DNA from: an uncultured Muribaculaceae bacterium
GTDB taxonomy: Bacteria; Bacteroidota; Bacteroidia; Bacteroidales; Muribaculaceae
DNA length: 64,000 nucleotides
Assembly: GCA_947178505.1 (NCBI GenBank)
Contig: CAMWYR010000001.1
Span: 1-64,000 of the forward strand
Direction of reading: 5' to 3'
Part shown: piece after piece, positions 61,077 through 64,000 of the stretch
How positions within the stretch are numbered: position 1 is the first letter of the stretch
How the letters are laid out: the number at the start of each line of letters is the position of its first letter
Notes under the pieces: model-generated
Told to the model about the DNA's origin: nothing
What the model saw: only the letters and a program-made list of their open reading frames with translations
Databases searched by the model: none
Program-made: the position numbers and the translations under genes

Positions 61077-62045
61077 ATGATTGATATTAAGAATTATAAA
61101 GATCGCATCCTGAACGGAGGCCGGCTGACGGCGGAAGAAGCGCTTTCACTTGCTGACATTCCGGAGTCGCAGCAGGAAGAACTGTGGGCTGCTGCTGAAG
61201 AAATCACCGCAGCCTTGTGCGACAAGACGTTCGACTCATGCTCGATTGTCAATGCCCGCTCGGGCCGCTGCCCGGAGAATTGCAAGTGGTGCGCCCAGTC
61301 AGCTGCCTATAAGACTTCTGCAGATGTATATCCACTAATCAGCGAGGATGAGTGCGTGAAGGCCGCCGACATGAACCGCGAGGCGGGCATCAGGCGTTTC
61401 TCGCTCGTAACGAGCGGACGCAAGATGCAAGGGCGCGATCTCGAGCGCGTGTGCGGCTACTACCGTACGCTCCGGGAGCGTGGCGGACTTGAGCTTTGTG
61501 CGTCAATGGGATTGCTTGATAAAGAAGAACTTGAGAAACTCTATCAGGCAGGCGCCACGCGCTATCATTGCAATCTGGAAGCAGCCCCCTCCTACTTCGG
61601 CGAATTATGCGACACGCATACCGTAGAGGATAAGATCCGCACGCTGCAGGCAGCGCGTGAGATAGGATTTGAGGTTTGCAGCGGAGGAATCATCGGAATG
61701 GGCGAAACGCGTCGCCAACGCATTGAGCTCGCACTCGAGCTGCTGCGCGTAGAGCCCCACTCCATCCCGATTAACGTGCTCTGCCCGATTCCCGGCACAC
61801 CGCTGGAGAATCAGGAGTCGCTTCCCGATGAGGAAATCCTCAACACGCTCAGTTTCTTCCGCTTCATTCACCCCACCAAGACACTGAGATTTGCCGGAGG
61901 GCGGGCGAAACTTCCCCGCGAGGTGCAGCTACGCGCGATGCACATCGGCATGAACGGCGCCATCATGGGCGACATGCTCACCACCATCGGCTCAAAAGTG
62001 GCCGAAGACCGCCAGCTCATCTCCGAAGCGGGCTACACCTACTGA
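61077..62045 (+). CDS. bioB: biotin synthase (radical SAM)
   Basis: NARSGRCPENCKWCAQSAAYKT (CxxxCxxC); GIIGMGETRRQRIELALEL; FAGGRAKLPREVQ. Confidence 0.95.
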   Translation: MIDIKNYKDRILNGGRLTAEEALSLADIPESQQEELWAAAEEITAALCDKTFDSCSIVNARSGRCPENCKWCAQSAAYKTSADVYPLISEDECVKAADMNREAGIRRFSLVTSGRKMQGRDLERVCGYYRTLRERGGLELCASMGLLDKEELEKLYQAGATRYHCNLEAAPSYFGELCDTHTVEDKIRTLQAAREIGFEVCSGGIIGMGETRRQRIELALELLRVEPHSIPINVLCPIPGTPLENQESLPDEEILNTLSFFRFIHPTKTLRFAGGRAKLPREVQLRAMHIGMNGAIMGDMLTTIGSKVAEDRQLISEAGYTY

Positions 62046-62068
62046 TTCCCTCCCCCTTCCGGAAACAC

Positions 62069-62108
62069 AAACGATCTCTCTGCGCTCCACGCCGCAGAGA
62101 GATCGTTT
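62069..62108 (+). terminator. terminator downstream of bioB
   Basis: aaacgatctctctgcg/ctccacgc/cgcagagagatcgttt, 16-bp perfect stem. Confidence 0.8.
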
Positions 62109-62128
62109 ATATTGAGATTGATTATTTC

Positions 62129-62164
62129 CCGTTATGAATCCGGAATCCGTTATGAATCCGGAAT
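62129..62164 (+). repeat. 18-bp tandem duplication in the bioB-valS intergenic region
   Basis: ccgttatgaatccggaat x2 (62129-62146, 62147-62164). Confidence 0.9.
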
Positions 62165-62203
62165 AGCGATATAGGCAGACTTTTGCCCATATCGCTATTA
62201 TAT
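62163..62203. terminator. second convergent hairpin between bioB and valS
   Basis: aatagcgatat aggcagacttttgccc atatcgctatt, 11-bp perfect stem. Confidence 0.6.
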
Positions 62204-62220
62204 TTTAGGTGTTCCGTTGA

Positions 62221-64000
62221 TTATTTCTGAAGCTGCGCGAGCGACGCACGGATTGTCGCGAGTTTTTCTTCTGCGTCGGCTTTCTTCTTGCGCTCTACGG
62301 CAACTACGGCCTCAGGGGCATTGGCTACGAAGCGCTCGTTTGCCAGTTTTTTTTCTACACCGGCGAGGAACTTCGTGTAGTACTCAAGATCTTTATTCAG
62401 CTTGGCTATCTCTTCCTCGATGTTTACCTTGCCTTCGAGCGGGATGGAATATTCCACCTTGCCTACGATAAAGCCTGCGGCTGTCGGATCCTTCTCCTCT
62501 ACAACTGAGATTTCCGACACGTTGCCCATCTTGCTGATGATTGAGTCGAGAGAGCCATTGTGAAGCGACTGAACATTCAGACGCAACGCCTCCTTCTGGG
62601 GAATTTGCTTCTGCTTGCGGACCGTACGGATTCCGGCCACTACTTCCTTGAGATGCTCGAAATCTGAAAGGAGCTGCTCATTCACTTCGGCAGGCGTCGG
62701 AATCTGAGCATACATGATGCTCTCACCGGGCTTGCGCTCGGCAAGGTGCTGCCAGAGTTCTTCGGTAATGAAGGGCATGAAGGGATGGAGCAGACGCAGA
62801 AGCATGTCGAAGAAGCGGATGGTCGCATCAAACGTCGTGCGGTCGATGGGCTGGCCGTATGCAGGCTTGATCACTTCAAGGTACCACGACGAGAACTCAT
62901 CCCAGAAAAGGCGATAAAGAGCCATAAGCGCTTCCGAGATTCGGAACTTCGACATAAGGTCGGCCATTTCGGCCATAGTGGCGTTAAGGCGGGCATCAAA
63001 CCATTCTACTGCCAGGCGAGAACTTTCAGGCTGCTCAGCATCAGCCACCTCCCAGCCCTTGATAAGGCGGAAGGAATTCCATATCTTGTTGCAGAAATTA
63101 CGGCCCTGCTCGCAGAGTGAATCGTCGTACATTATGTCATTACCCGCGGGAGCCGCAAGGATAAGGCCCATGCGCACTCCGTCGGCTCCGAACTTCTCGA
63201 TGAGCTCAAGGGGATCGGGAGAGTTGCCCAATGACTTCGACATCTTGCGTCCGATCTTGTCACGCACGATGCCGGTGAAGTACACATTCCCGAAGGGCTT
63301 GGCATCAGCAAATTCGTAACCGGCCATAATCATTCGGGCCACCCAGAAGAATATGATATCCGGACCCGTCACGAGGTCTGCCGTCGGATAATAGTATTTG
63401 AACTCCTCGTTGCCGGGATCAAGGATTCCGTTGAACAGAGAGAGAGGCCAGAGCCATGAAGAGAACCATGTGTCTAGACAGTCAGGATCGCGGTGGAGAT
63501 CGTCGAGCGTGAGCGATGCATTGCCTGTCTTCTCGATTGCCTTCAGCAGTGCCTCTTCCTCTGACTCGGCCACAACATAACCTCCGTCGGGGAGATGGTA
63601 GGCCGGAATCCGATGTCCCCACCAGAGCTGACGCGAGATACACCAGTCTTTGATATTTGTCATCCAGTGGCGGTAGATATTACGGAACTTCGAGGGCACG
63701 AATGAGATGTCGCCGTTCTCCACGGCGTCAAGCGCAGGCTTCGCGAGCGATTCCATCTTCACGAACCACTGCATCGAAAGCTTAGGCTCAATCACGGCAT
63801 CAGTGCGCTCAGAATGGCCTACCTTATTGACATAATCCTCTACTTTTTCCACGAGGCCGGCAGCCTGAAGATCTTCCATAATCTTCTTACGCACCTCAAA
63901 GCGGTCCATACCGACATACATTCCGCCGGCCTCTGAGATCGTACCGTTATCATTAAATATGTCGATCGAAGGCAGATTATATTTATCGCCGAGCATATAG
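62221..64000 (-). CDS. valS: valyl-tRNA synthetase, partial (5' end beyond the window)
   Basis: [46 protein letters not shown]-terminal coiled coil; ORF open to window end. Confidence 0.94.
   Translation of the reverse strand, partial: YMLGDKYNLPSIDIFNDNGTISEAGGMYVGMDRFEVRKKIMEDLQAAGLVEKVEDYVNKVGHSERTDAVIEPKLSMQWFVKMESLAKPALDAVENGDISFVPSKFRNIYRHWMTNIKDWCISRQLWWGHRIPAYHLPDGGYVVAESEEEALLKAIEKTGNASLTLDDLHRDPDCLDTWFSSWLWPLSLFNGILDPGNEEFKYYYPTADLVTGPDIIFFWVARMIMAGYEFADAKPFGNVYFTGIVRDKIGRKMSKSLGNSPDPLELIEKFGADGVRMGLILAAPAGNDIMYDDSLCEQGRNFCNKIWNSFRLIKGWEVADAEQPESSRLAVEWFDARLNATMAEMADLMSKFRISEALMALYRLFWDEFSSWYLEVIKPAYGQPIDRTTFDATIRFFDMLLRLLHPFMPFITEELWQHLAERKPGESIMYAQIPTPAEVNEQLLSDFEHLKEVVAGIRTVRKQKQIPQKEALRLNVQSLHNGSLDSIISKMGNVSEISVVEEKDPTAAGFIVGKVEYSIPLEGKVNIEEEIAKLNKDLEYYTKFLAGVEKKLANERFVANAPEAVVAVERKKKADAEEKLATIRASLAQLQK

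Noticed and set aside
62129-62164. Tandem repeat as possible CRISPR
   Set aside because: Only two adjacent 18-bp units with no spacers; no cas genes in the window.

Overview
The window looks like a chromosomal segment of a Bacteroidales bacterium, probably Muribaculaceae-like. This rests on Bacteroidetes -33 TTG/-7 TAnnTTTG promoters, T9SS-like C-terminal tails, and DUF4954/DUF5074 family genes; the taxonomic call is inference. Main blocks are as follows. (1) 0.4-3.4 kb: an AT-rich region with an orphan surface lipoprotein and two tandem paralogous beta-barrel proteins that share an identical 60-bp block. (2) 3.5-16.9 kb: a tightly coupled minus-strand operon behind a cobalamin riboswitch, encoding a BtuB-like TonB receptor, a BtuG-like propeller lipoprotein, a PKD-like lipoprotein, two further DUF5074/YncE-like propeller proteins with T9SS-like tails, BtuF/C/D-like ABC components and a Cys-rich DUF2284 protein. 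This is the most interesting system in the window. (3) 17-35 kb: C10 peptidase, LolCE/FtsX-like permease, Tex, split ThrE exporter facing serine dehydratase, SpmAB-like fusion, TrpS, BASS-family transporter, an Arg/His-rich secreted coiled protein, a YgbA_NO plus macro-like pair, a Cu/Zn permease-HMA fusion and a Ca P-type ATPase. (4) 35-48.7 kb: the classic tRNA(Thr-Tyr-Gly-Thr)-tuf-tRNA(Trp)-secE-nusG-rplKAJL-rpoBC supercluster. (5) 48.8-64 kb: glmS, a lipoprotein, an NYN protein, a pepD-muramidase-pepD operon, an unlisted 48-aa membrane microprotein, an OmpH-like lipoprotein, hflX, DUF4954, cysK, bioB and partial valS. A small dispersed palindromic repeat occurs at 3.4 kb and 32.4 kb, with a possible half site at 17.0 kb. 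No rRNA, CRISPR, IS element or prophage was recognised. All family names come from reading motifs by eye; no database search was run.
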